A stretch of DNA of 41,196 nucleotides from Steroidobacteraceae bacterium (GTDB taxonomy: Bacteria; Pseudomonadota; Gammaproteobacteria; Steroidobacterales; Steroidobacteraceae): assembly GCA_019187185.1 (NCBI GenBank), contig JABAQU010000010.1:1-41196 (forward strand). Direction: 5' to 3'. A model generated the notes under the pieces. It saw nothing but the letters and a program-made list of their open reading frames with translations. It did not search any database and had not been told where the DNA came from. Positions within the stretch are counted from its first letter, which is position 1. Each line of letters begins with the position of its first letter. Below, in pieces: positions 27,230-35,778 of this stretch. The translations under genes and the position numbers were made by a program.

Positions 27230-27243
27230 TTGATCGAGATCAA
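27230..27243. promoter_or_regulatory. Perfect FNR/Anr-type box upstream of nadA
   Basis: TTGATCGAGATCAA matches the FNR consensus TTGAT-N4-ATCAA at all ten specified positions. Its centre is 27236.5. The -10-like TAGTCT at 27266-27271 would place the start point near 27278, so the box would be centred at about -41.5, the class II activator position. Confidence 0.65.
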
Positions 27244-27278
27244 GGTCATTGCGGGCGCTCGCGCCTAGTCTCGGGACG

Positions 27279-28277
27279 ATGACACGCCTCGACTACACGC
27301 GCGACGAACACTCCCGCCGCTACGGCCGCGTCGCTCGGCTGATGCCCGAAATGGAGTGGGATGCGCACTTCGACACGGTGTGCGCGATCGAGGCGCTCAA
27401 GCGCGAGCGCAACGCCATCGTGCTTGCGCACAACTACCAGCGGCCCGAGATCTTCCACGGCGTCGCGGACGTGCAGGGCGACTCGCTCGCGCTGGCGGGC
27501 GCCGCGGCGCGCTCGCGCGCCGATGTCGTCGTGATGTGCGGCGTCCACTTCATGGCGGAAACGGCCAAGCTGCTCGCGCCGCAGAAGACGGTGCTGCTGC
27601 CCGACACGAGGGCCGGTTGCTCGCTGGCCGATGCGATCACGGCCGACGACGTGCGCGCGCTGCGCGCGGCCCATCCCGGCGCGCCGGTGGTCTGCTATGT
27701 CAACACGAGTGCGGCGGTAAAAGCCGTCAGCGACGTCTGCTGCACCTCGGCAAACGCGCTCGAGATCATCGAAAGCCTCGGCGAACCCGAGGTGATCTTC
27801 GTGCCGGACCAGTTTCTCGCGGCATGGGTCGCCAAGCACACGCGTGTGCGGATCATTCCGTGGGCGGGACGATGCGAGGTGCACGAGCGCTTCACGGCCG
27901 CGGAGATCGAGGACTATCGCCGCGACACCCAGGCCTTTGTGCTCGCCCACCCGGAATGCTCGCCCGAAGTGCAGAGTGCCGCGGATTACGTCGGTTCGAC
28001 TTCGGGCATGATCGCGGCATTGCGGCAGGCGCGTCCGGCACGCGCGGTGCTCATCACCGAGTGCTCGATGGCGGACAACGTCTCGAGCGCCTTTCCGGAA
28101 ACCGAGTTCCTGCGGCCCTGCAACCTGTGCCCGCACATGCAGCGCATCACGCTCACGGGCATCCATGCCGCGCTGCGCGACCTGAGTCCCGTGATCGAGA
28201 TCGAGCGCAGCGTGGCGCCTGCAGCGCGTGCGTGCGTGCAGCGGATGTTCGAGCAGACCTACCGGCTCACGGCATGA
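27279..28277 (+). CDS. nadA: Quinolinate synthase
   Basis: NadA condenses iminoaspartate with dihydroxyacetone phosphate to quinolinate, the start of de novo NAD synthesis, using a [4Fe-4S] cluster. The 332-residue protein has the three cluster cysteines: Cys87 in VVMCGVHFMAET, Cys199 in AGRCEVHERF and Cys284 in PCNLCPHM. The late region ITECSMADN...FLRPCNLCPHMQRITL is of the alphaproteobacterial NadA kind rather than E. coli's CRSCAHCPWM. The start at 27279 was chosen over an ATG at 27249, which would lie between the FNR box and the -10. The stop overlaps nadB by 4 bases (ATGA). Confidence 0.95.
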   Translation: MTRLDYTRDEHSRRYGRVARLMPEMEWDAHFDTVCAIEALKRERNAIVLAHNYQRPEIFHGVADVQGDSLALAGAAARSRADVVVMCGVHFMAETAKLLAPQKTVLLPDTRAGCSLADAITADDVRALRAAHPGAPVVCYVNTSAAVKAVSDVCCTSANALEIIESLGEPEVIFVPDQFLAAWVAKHTRVRIIPWAGRCEVHERFTAAEIEDYRRDTQAFVLAHPECSPEVQSAADYVGSTSGMIAALRQARPARAVLITECSMADNVSSAFPETEFLRPCNLCPHMQRITLTGIHAALRDLSPVIEIERSVAPAARACVQRMFEQTYRLTA

Positions 28278-29755
28278 GGACGCGCGACACAGATGTCGCG
28301 ATCATCGGTGCCGGGGCAGCAGGGCTCACGACTGCATTGAACGCGCGCGGACGGCGCGTGCTCGTGATCGCGCCGGGTACATCCTCCGGGGCATCGAGCG
28401 ATCTGGCGCAGGGCGGCATCGCGGCTGCGGTCGACCCGGGCGACAGTGTCGAGCAGCATTTCGAGGACACGATCGCCGCGGGACAGCCGCTGGTCGCGCC
28501 CGCGGCGGCGCGCTACCTGTGCAACGAGGGACCGAACGCGATCCAGTGGCTCGCCACGCTCGGCGTCGCGTTCGCGCGCGACGGCCATCACTGGTCGCTG
28601 CACCGTGAGGCCGCCCATTCCTGTGCCCGGGTGCTGCACGTCGGCGGCGCCGCGACCGGAGCGGCCATCACGGCCACGCTGCGCGGGGCGAGTGCCGCGT
28701 CGACCCACATCGAGACAGAGATCGGGCTGCGTGCCGTGCAACTGCTCCTCGACGGCAACGGCGTGTGCGGCGTGCTCGCCTGCGATGCCACGGGCAGGGC
28801 GATCGCGATCCGCGCACGCGCCGTCGTGATTGCCACCGGCGGCATCGGCGGCCTCTACGCGCGCACCACGAACCCGCTCGGTGCCTGCGGCGACGGCCTC
28901 GCCATCGCGCTCGCAGCGGGTGCGCGTGCCCGCGCGCTCGAGTTCGTGCAGTTTCACCCGACGGCACTCGATGTCGAGTCGCAACCGCTGCCGCTCATCA
29001 CCGAAGCCCTGCGCGGTGCCGGCGCGCGCCTCGTCGACCTCAGCGGGGCACCCGTGACGGCGCGCATACCCGGTGGCGACCTTGCGCCGCGTGATGTCGT
29101 GGCGCGCGCGGTGTTCGCCGTGCAGCAACAGGGCGGGCGCGTGCGGCTCGATGCGCGGCGCCTGCGTGGCGGCAGCGTGAGCGCGCAGTTTCCGCAGATC
29201 GTGCGCGTGTGCCGCTCGTTCGGCATTGACCCGGAGCGCGAACCGATCCCGGTAACCCCGGCGGCCCATTACCACATGGGTGGCATCGCCGTGGACCTCG
29301 ACGGCCATACGAGCCTGCGCGGGCTGTGGGCGGTCGGCGAGGCGGCCTGCAATGGCGTGCATGGCGCCAACCGTCTCGCGAGCAACTCCCTGCTCGAGGC
29401 GATCGTCTTCGGGCGCCGAGTCGGGGCGCTGCTCGCGCGTGCGCCGCTGCGGGCGTTGCCGGGAGCCGGTGACCTGCAGGTCGCGCCGCATGCGCCCCCT
29501 GAAACGACCGCGCCGCAGGAACTGCGCGCGCTCATGTGGCGCGCGGCCGGTGTCGCGCGCGACGGCGCCACGCTGTCGCGCGGCCTCACGACACTCGCGG
29601 GCCTCGAGCGCCGGGCGGCCACGGACGATTGCCTCGGCCGCGCGCGGCTGCTGCTCGCGCGGCGCATTCTCGAGGCGGCGCTCGCCCGGACCAGGAACTG
29701 CGGGGCGCACTGGCGCGGCGACGCACGCCCCGAGGCGCTCGCCGCGAGCGCCTGA
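28274..29755 (+). CDS. nadB: L-aspartate oxidase
   Basis: NadB oxidises L-aspartate to iminoaspartate with FAD, passing electrons to oxygen or fumarate, and supplies NadA. The 493-residue length is a little short of E. coli NadB (540), mainly at the C-terminus. The FAD dinucleotide motif GAGAAGL lies at about residue 12-18, followed by SSDLAQGGIAAAV. The substrate region includes EFVQFHPTAL, the catalytic Arg within APRDVVARAVF, and HYHMGGIAVD. The ATG is coupled to nadA by a 4-base overlap. NadC is not found in the window. Confidence 0.94.
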   Translation: MRTRDTDVAIIGAGAAGLTTALNARGRRVLVIAPGTSSGASSDLAQGGIAAAVDPGDSVEQHFEDTIAAGQPLVAPAAARYLCNEGPNAIQWLATLGVAFARDGHHWSLHREAAHSCARVLHVGGAATGAAITATLRGASAASTHIETEIGLRAVQLLLDGNGVCGVLACDATGRAIAIRARAVVIATGGIGGLYARTTNPLGACGDGLAIALAAGARARALEFVQFHPTALDVESQPLPLITEALRGAGARLVDLSGAPVTARIPGGDLAPRDVVARAVFAVQQQGGRVRLDARRLRGGSVSAQFPQIVRVCRSFGIDPEREPIPVTPAAHYHMGGIAVDLDGHTSLRGLWAVGEAACNGVHGANRLASNSLLEAIVFGRRVGALLARAPLRALPGAGDLQVAPHAPPETTAPQELRALMWRAAGVARDGATLSRGLTTLAGLERRAATDDCLGRARLLLARRILEAALARTRNCGAHWRGDARPEALAASA

Positions 29756-29786
29756 CGGGTGCCGGTGCGCTGTATATGCTGTGCCG

Positions 29787-32237
29787 GTGGCGAATCGGTC
29801 GGCCAGTGATGTCGCGCGCATAACCCGCGCCGGGCTGCTCGCCCTGTGCGGCGCCTGCGTGTCGTCGCATGGATACGCCGACGCGCCCATCCCGCGCGAC
29901 GCGGCAATCGAGGCCAGGGTCCGCGACATCGTCGCGGGCATGACGCTCGCGCAGAAGATCGGCCAGATGACGCAGGCCGAGATCAAGTCGGCGACCCCGG
30001 ACGATGTGCGGCGGTACTTTCTCGGCGCGATCGTGAATGGGGGCGGCTCCTGGCCGGGCGGCAACAAGCACGCGTCGGTCGCGGACTGGGTCGCGCTGGC
30101 GGACCGCTACTACGACGCCTCGATGGCAACCGGACTCGAGGTCCCGATACCCGTGGCCTGGGGCACGGATGCCGTGCACGGCCACAACAACGTCTACGGC
30201 GCGACGATCTTCCCGCACAACATCGGGCTCGGAGCCGCGCACGACGCGGCGCTCGTCGGGCGCATCGCGGCGGCCACGGCGCGCGCGGTGCGTGCGACCG
30301 GCATCGACTGGATGTTTGCACCCGCGGTGCCGGTGGCGCAGAACATCCGCTGGGGCCGCACTTACGAAAGCTGGTCGGAGGATCCCGCGCTCGTGCGCAC
30401 GTACGCGGCGAGCTTCACGCACGGCGCGCAGGGCCGATTCGCCGACGATGCGAACGCCATCGCGACCGCCAAGCATTTCATCGGCGATGGCGGCACGACG
30501 GACGGGCAGGACCAGGGCGTCACGCGCGCGGGTGCGAGGGAACTGCTTCGCCTGCACGGGGCCGGGTACCAGGGCGCCATCGGCGCCGGTGTTCAGGCCA
30601 TCATGGCTTCCTACAGCAGCTGGGTCGATGTCGCGCGCCATGTCGACCACGGCCGGATGCACGGCAACGCGGCGCTCATCGGCGGCACACTGAAATCGAC
30701 GATGGGCTTCGACGGGCTCGTCGTGTCCGACTGGAATGCCATCGGGCAACTGCCGGGCTGCACCGATGCGGACTGCGCCGCGGCGGTGAACGCCGGCGTC
30801 GACCTGTTCATGGTGCCGGACGACTGGCAGGCGTTCATCGCCCACACGATCGCGGCGGTCGAGTCGGGCAGGATCCCGCAGGCGCGCATCGACGACGCGG
30901 TCCGCCGGATCGTACGCGTGAAGCTGCGCGCGGGCCTCTTCGACGGGCGCAGACCCTCGATGAACCGCTACGCGGGGCGCAGCGATGCCGTGGAGGATCG
31001 TGCGCTCGCGCGCGAGGCGGTACGTGCATCGCTCGTGCTGCTGAAGAACGAGCGTGCGGCATTGCCGCTCGCACGCGGCGCGCGCGTGCTCGTCGTCGGC
31101 AAGAGCGCCGACAGCGTGCCGAACCAGACCGGCGGCTGGTCGCTCACGTGGCAGGGTACCGGCAACACGAACGCGGACTTTCCGCACGCAGACAGCCTCC
31201 TCGCAGGAATCCGCGCCATCGCCGGCGCGGGGCATGTCACCTACAGCGCCGGCGGCGACGGCGTCGATGTGGCCCGCTTTGACGCCGTGATCGCGGTGAT
31301 CGGCGAAACGCCCTACGCCGAAACGAACGGCGATTTCGTCCCGTCGGCGACGTTGCGGCACACCGAGCGCCATCCCGAGGATCTCGCGGTGCTGCGCACG
31401 GTGTCGGGCAAGGGCCCACCGGTCGTCACGGTGTTCGTGTCCGGACGACCGCTGTACGTGAACGACCTGCTCAACCTGTCCGACGCGTTCGTCGCGGCGT
31501 GGTTGCCCGGCACGGAAGGGGCGGGCGTCGGCGACGTGCTCTTTGCCGGCGCCGACGGCCGACCGGTGCACGACTTTCGCGGCCGCCTGCCGTTCGGCTG
31601 GCCGCGCATCGCCTGCCCGCGATCGCGCGCGTTCGGGCCGAACGGCGAGTCACCGCTCTTTGCACGTGGCTATGGCCTCACCTATGCACACGGGTCGCAC
31701 GTACCGCGGTTGCCGGTCGATGCGACGCGCCAGTGCGGCAGGGCCAGTGAACTCTCGATCCTGCCCGGCGCCGATTCATCGATCGAGTGGCCCGCGCCAT
31801 CGCCGGCGCTGCGCGTGCGGAGCGTGCGCGCGGGCGCCGGGGAGGGCGCCGTGGAAGTCACGTGGCACGGGCCGGCAAAATTTTTCGCGCGCAGCGTGCC
31901 ACGCAGGAACCTCGTCGCTTTTGCCAGGGCCAGGGCTGCGCTGCGGTTCGACGTGACGCTCGCGACGGCGCCGACCCGGCCCGTATTCCTCGCGATGCAA
32001 TGCGGGCCGGCCTGCGGCGGGACGCTCAACCTGACATCGATCCTCGCGCCGCTGCCGCCGGGCGGAACGCGCACGGTGACGATACCGCTCGCGTGTCTCG
32101 CCGCCCGCGGCGCCGAACTCGAAGGGATCGATGTTCCTTTCATGATAACGGCCGATGCGCCGTTTGCTGCCACGTTCGCGCGCGTCCGCATCGTGGCCGG
32201 TGCGGCGGGCGAGGCCATGGATTGCGGGAACCTGTAG
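29787..32237 (+). CDS. Exported GH3 family beta-glucosidase (ExoP-like)
   Basis: A 816-residue glycoside hydrolase of family 3. A signal peptide ends near GYADAP (about residue 32), so it is periplasmic or exported. The (beta/alpha)8 domain carries the nucleophile Asp315 in GLVVSDWNA, and a second sandwich domain includes GTEGAGVGDVLF. A third, C-terminal beta-rich domain (about 640-816) resembles that of ExoP-type exo-1,3/1,4-beta-glucanases. It should release glucose from beta-glucans or cello-oligosaccharides. The start is GTG at 29787 or GTG at 29781 two codons earlier. It begins the five-gene carbohydrate cluster, 31 bases after nadB. Confidence 0.92.
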   Translation: MANRSASDVARITRAGLLALCGACVSSHGYADAPIPRDAAIEARVRDIVAGMTLAQKIGQMTQAEIKSATPDDVRRYFLGAIVNGGGSWPGGNKHASVADWVALADRYYDASMATGLEVPIPVAWGTDAVHGHNNVYGATIFPHNIGLGAAHDAALVGRIAAATARAVRATGIDWMFAPAVPVAQNIRWGRTYESWSEDPALVRTYAASFTHGAQGRFADDANAIATAKHFIGDGGTTDGQDQGVTRAGARELLRLHGAGYQGAIGAGVQAIMASYSSWVDVARHVDHGRMHGNAALIGGTLKSTMGFDGLVVSDWNAIGQLPGCTDADCAAAVNAGVDLFMVPDDWQAFIAHTIAAVESGRIPQARIDDAVRRIVRVKLRAGLFDGRRPSMNRYAGRSDAVEDRALAREAVRASLVLLKNERAALPLARGARVLVVGKSADSVPNQTGGWSLTWQGTGNTNADFPHADSLLAGIRAIAGAGHVTYSAGGDGVDVARFDAVIAVIGETPYAETNGDFVPSATLRHTERHPEDLAVLRTVSGKGPPVVTVFVSGRPLYVNDLLNLSDAFVAAWLPGTEGAGVGDVLFAGADGRPVHDFRGRLPFGWPRIACPRSRAFGPNGESPLFARGYGLTYAHGSHVPRLPVDATRQCGRASELSILPGADSSIEWPAPSPALRVRSVRAGAGEGAVEVTWHGPAKFFARSVPRRNLVAFARARAALRFDVTLATAPTRPVFLAMQCGPACGGTLNLTSILAPLPPGGTRTVTIPLACLAARGAELEGIDVPFMITADAPFAATFARVRIVAGAAGEAMDCGNL

Positions 32238-32272
32238 GCGGGTTTGGCACTCCGATCCCATCTGGACTGCGG

Positions 32273-33379
32273 ATGAAAGCCATCGCCGTCATTCCCGGCG
32301 AGCGAGATCTTCGCTGCGTCGATCGCCCCGAGCCTTCGGTCGAGTCCGACCGGGACGTCAAGATGCGCATCGTGCGCGTCGGTATTTGCGGTACCGATCG
32401 CGAGGAGGCCGCCGGCGGGCGCGCGCTCGCGCCGGCGGGCTGCAAGGACCTCGTCATCGGGCACGAAATGTTCGGCCGGGTGACCGAAGTGGGCGCCGAT
32501 GTGACACGGGTGAAGGCGGGCGACTACGCTGTGTTCACGGTGCGCCGGGGCTGCGGCAAGTGCCGTCCCTGCAACCTGAACCGGCCCGATGTGTGCCTCA
32601 CCGGCGAGTATCGCGAACGCGGCATCTGGGGACTCGACGGCTACCAGGCCGAGTATGCCGCCGATCACGAGCAATACGCGGTACGCGTGCCGCCCGAACT
32701 CGCGGCGGTCGGTGTGCTGTGCGAGCCGCTGTCCGTCGCCGAGAAGGCGCTCAACGAGGCGATGCTCGTGCAGACCGCGCGCATGCCCGAGGACGCACCG
32801 GGGCGCGCGTGGTTCACGGGGCGCCGCTGTCTCGTCGCGGGACTCGGGCCGATCGGCCTGCTCGGCGCGCTCGCGCTGCGCCTGCGCGGCGCGGAGGTGT
32901 GGGGACTCGACATCGTCGATGCCGGCAGCGCACGCCCGCAGTGGCTCGAGAAGATCGGCGGCCGTTACCTCGACGCGCGCAGCGTCGCGCCGGACAAGGT
33001 CGACAGCACACTCGGCGAGATGGATCTCATCTTCGAGGCGACGGGCGTTCCTTCACTCGTGTTCAACCTGCTGGACGCACTCGGGCAGAGCGGTGTCTAT
33101 GTGCTCACCGGCATACCGGGCGGCGCGCGATCGATCCAGGTCCCGGGCGCGGAACTCGTCCGCCAGCTCGTGCTCGACAACCAGGTGATGATCGGCAGCG
33201 TCAATGCCGCGCCGGCCCATTGGGAAATGGCGGTGGGCGACCTGGCCGCAGCGCACAGGCTGTGGGGCGATCACGTGGCGCGGCTGATCTCGCACCGCCA
33301 CCCGGCGGACGATTTCGAAGTCGCGCTCGATCATCACGGGACCGACGAGATCAAGGTCGTACTGGAATGGTCGACGTGA
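32273..33379 (+). CDS. Zinc-dependent glucose 1-dehydrogenase-like MDR enzyme
   Basis: A 368-residue medium-chain dehydrogenase. Catalytic zinc ligands are Cys39 in GICGTDREE and His64/Glu65 in VIGHEMFG. A structural zinc site has four cysteines (94, 97, 100, 108) within RRGCGKCRPCNLNRPDVC. The cofactor fold has GLGPIGLLGAL. The CGTDRE signature and overall layout match glucose dehydrogenases of the archaeal type, which oxidise D-glucose to gluconolactone with NAD(P). No signal peptide is present, so it acts in the cytoplasm on imported glucose. It overlaps the next gene by 13 bases, strong evidence for co-transcription. Confidence 0.85.
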   Translation: MKAIAVIPGERDLRCVDRPEPSVESDRDVKMRIVRVGICGTDREEAAGGRALAPAGCKDLVIGHEMFGRVTEVGADVTRVKAGDYAVFTVRRGCGKCRPCNLNRPDVCLTGEYRERGIWGLDGYQAEYAADHEQYAVRVPPELAAVGVLCEPLSVAEKALNEAMLVQTARMPEDAPGRAWFTGRRCLVAGLGPIGLLGALALRLRGAEVWGLDIVDAGSARPQWLEKIGGRYLDARSVAPDKVDSTLGEMDLIFEATGVPSLVFNLLDALGQSGVYVLTGIPGGARSIQVPGAELVRQLVLDNQVMIGSVNAAPAHWEMAVGDLAAAHRLWGDHVARLISHRHPADDFEVALDHHGTDEIKVVLEWST

Positions 33380-35778
33380 CCGGGGCGTCCGCATTCGCCC
33401 CCGGGTGGCCCGGTTCGGAGCCTCGCTGGACTTCGAGCGCCAAGACCGGGATCGGCACGTCCCTGTCCGCGATGAGCCGCGTCTGGTTCACGCTGAGCCA
33501 CGGGATCCTGAACGAGGTGTATTACCCGCGCCTCGACACGCCCTGCACGCGCGATCTCGGCCTGATCGTGACCGACGGGCTCGGTTTCTTCTCCGAAGAG
33601 AAGCGTCATGCGCGATCGCAGGTGCGCTATCCGTTCGACGGCGTCCCGCTCTATCGATTGATCAATACCTGCGACCAGGGGCGCTACCGCATCGAGAAGG
33701 ACATCCTCGCCGATCCGGTGCGCGACGTGGTGCTGCAGCGTGCGCGGTTCGTGCCGCTCGCGGGCCGGCTCGACGATTACCGGCTGTACGTGCTCGCCGC
33801 GCCGCACCTCGGCAACCGTGGTCGCGGCAACAGCGCCTGGCTCGACGACTGCAAGGGCGTGCCGATGCTGTTCGCGCAGCGGGACGGCTACGCCCTGGCG
33901 ATCGGCCTTTCCACGCCGTGGCACAAGCGATCGGCGGGTTTCGTCGGCGTGAGCGACGGCTGGCAGGACCTGTCGCGACATCGCGAAATGACCTGGCAGT
34001 TCGAGCGCGCGGAAAACGGCAATGTCGCACTCGCCGGCGAGGTCGATCTCGACGCCTGCGCCGGCAGTTTCGTGCTCGCCCTCGGCTTCGGGAGCACACC
34101 GGCGGAGGCGGGACATCGCGTGCTCGCGAGCCTCGCCGACGGCTTCGATGTCGCGCAGGCCGCCTACGTGCGTGAGTGGCAGGAGTGGCAGCGGTCCTGC
34201 CTGCGCATCGTCGATGATCATGGCGCGGGCTTCGATGCCTATCGCACGAGCACGATGGTGCTGCGCGCACACGAATCGAAGCGCCTGCCGGGCGGATTGA
34301 TCGCGAGCCTGTCGTTTCCGTGGGGCTTTGCGAAGAGCGACGACGACATGGGTGGCTACCACCTGGCCTGGCCGCGCGACCTCGTCGAATCGGCCGGGGC
34401 GCTGCTCGCCGCCGGCGCGCACGACGATGTGCGGCGTGTGCTGCGTTACCTCGAGACCACCCAGGAAGCCGATGGCCACTGGCCGCAGAACATGTGGCTC
34501 GACGGCACGCCGTACTGGAACGGCATCCAGATGGACGAGGCGGCGTTCCCGATCCTGCTCGCCGATCTCGCGCGCCGCGAGGGGGCGCTGTCCGAGGCGA
34601 CACTGCGGCAGCTGTGGCCGATGGTGCGGCGCGCAGCCGGGTTCCTCGTGCGAAACGGCCCGGTCACCCAGCAGGATCGCTGGGAGGAGGATTCGGGCTA
34701 TTCGCCGTTCACGCTCGCGGTGGAAATCGCCGCGCTGCTGGCGGCAGCCGATCTCGCGGATTCGAGCGGCGAGCACGCGATCGCCGCGTACCTGCGCGAG
34801 ACCGCCGACATCTGGAATGGCCAGATCGAACGCTGGATCTATGTCACCGGCACGGATCTCGCGCGACAGGTGGGCGTCGACGGTTACTACGTGCGTATCG
34901 CCCCGCCCGACGACTGTGTGGCCGCATCACCCGCGCAGGGCTTCGTGCCGATCAAGAATCGTCCGCCCGGCGAGGGCGCCGCGCGGGCCGGCCAGATCGT
35001 CAGTCCCGATGCACTGGCGCTGGTGCGTTTCGGCCTGCGCGCCGCGAACGATCCGCGCATCGTCAACACCGCCAGGGTGATCGATGCGTTGCTCGAGGTG
35101 CAAACACCCGCAGGTCCCGCGTGGCATCGCTACAATGGCGACGGCTACGGCGAGCACGAGGACGGCAAGGCGTTCGATGGCACGGGGCGTGGGCGCGCCT
35201 GGCCGCTGCTCACGGGCGAGCGCGCGCACTTCGAGCTGGCCGCAGGGCGCGCCGAGGCGGCGCGCCGGCTCGCGCGGACGATGATCGCGTTTGCAAACGA
35301 CGGGGGCATGCTGCCGGAACAGGTCTGGGACGCGCCCGACATCGCGCGTCGCGAGCTGTTCTTCGGTCGTCCCTCCGGCTCGGCGATGCCGCTCGTCTGG
35401 GCACATGCGGAATACATCAAGCTCGCACGCTCGCTGCGCGACGGGCGCGTGTTCGACATGCCGCCGCAGACGGTCGCACGCTACATCGAAAGGAATGCCG
35501 AGTCGCGCCATGCGATCTGGCGCTTCAACCACAAGTGCCGCTCGCTCCCTGTCGGCCGTGTGCTGCGCATCGAAACGCTGGCGCAGGCCACGGTGCACTG
35601 GAGCGACGACGGCTGGCGCAGCGTGCACGATGCCGTGACGCGCGATACCGGCCTCGGCGTGCACGTCGTGGACCTTCCCGGCGAGCGACTGCAGGTCGGG
35701 GCGACACTGCGGTTCACGTTCTACTGGCAGGAGGCCGCGCGCTGGGAGGGAGTGGATTTCGAGGTGGGTGTTGAGTGA
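33367..35778 (+). CDS. GH15 family glucoamylase-like enzyme
   Basis: An 803-residue glycoside hydrolase of family 15, with an N-terminal beta-sandwich (about 1-270) and a C-terminal (alpha/alpha)6 barrel, as in bacterial glucoamylases and glucodextranases. Barrel motifs are YHLAWPRDLVES (Asp338), QMDEAAF and WEEDSGYSPFT (Glu440/Glu441, probable general acid), and LPEQVWD (Glu651, probable base). It would cleave single glucose units from alpha-glucans, though some GH15 enzymes act on trehalose. There is no signal peptide, so the substrate is probably a cytoplasmic malto-oligosaccharide or trehalose. It overlaps both neighbours. Confidence 0.9.
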   Translation: MVDVTGASAFAPGWPGSEPRWTSSAKTGIGTSLSAMSRVWFTLSHGILNEVYYPRLDTPCTRDLGLIVTDGLGFFSEEKRHARSQVRYPFDGVPLYRLINTCDQGRYRIEKDILADPVRDVVLQRARFVPLAGRLDDYRLYVLAAPHLGNRGRGNSAWLDDCKGVPMLFAQRDGYALAIGLSTPWHKRSAGFVGVSDGWQDLSRHREMTWQFERAENGNVALAGEVDLDACAGSFVLALGFGSTPAEAGHRVLASLADGFDVAQAAYVREWQEWQRSCLRIVDDHGAGFDAYRTSTMVLRAHESKRLPGGLIASLSFPWGFAKSDDDMGGYHLAWPRDLVESAGALLAAGAHDDVRRVLRYLETTQEADGHWPQNMWLDGTPYWNGIQMDEAAFPILLADLARREGALSEATLRQLWPMVRRAAGFLVRNGPVTQQDRWEEDSGYSPFTLAVEIAALLAAADLADSSGEHAIAAYLRETADIWNGQIERWIYVTGTDLARQVGVDGYYVRIAPPDDCVAASPAQGFVPIKNRPPGEGAARAGQIVSPDALALVRFGLRAANDPRIVNTARVIDALLEVQTPAGPAWHRYNGDGYGEHEDGKAFDGTGRGRAWPLLTGERAHFELAAGRAEAARRLARTMIAFANDGGMLPEQVWDAPDIARRELFFGRPSGSAMPLVWAHAEYIKLARSLRDGRVFDMPPQTVARYIERNAESRHAIWRFNHKCRSLPVGRVLRIETLAQATVHWSDDGWRSVHDAVTRDTGLGVHVVDLPGERLQVGATLRFTFYWQEAARWEGVDFEVGVE

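Noticed and set aside
29586-31571. About 660-codon minus-strand frame opposite the GH3 gene
   Set aside because: No recognisable motif, and the composition is that of an antisense shadow.
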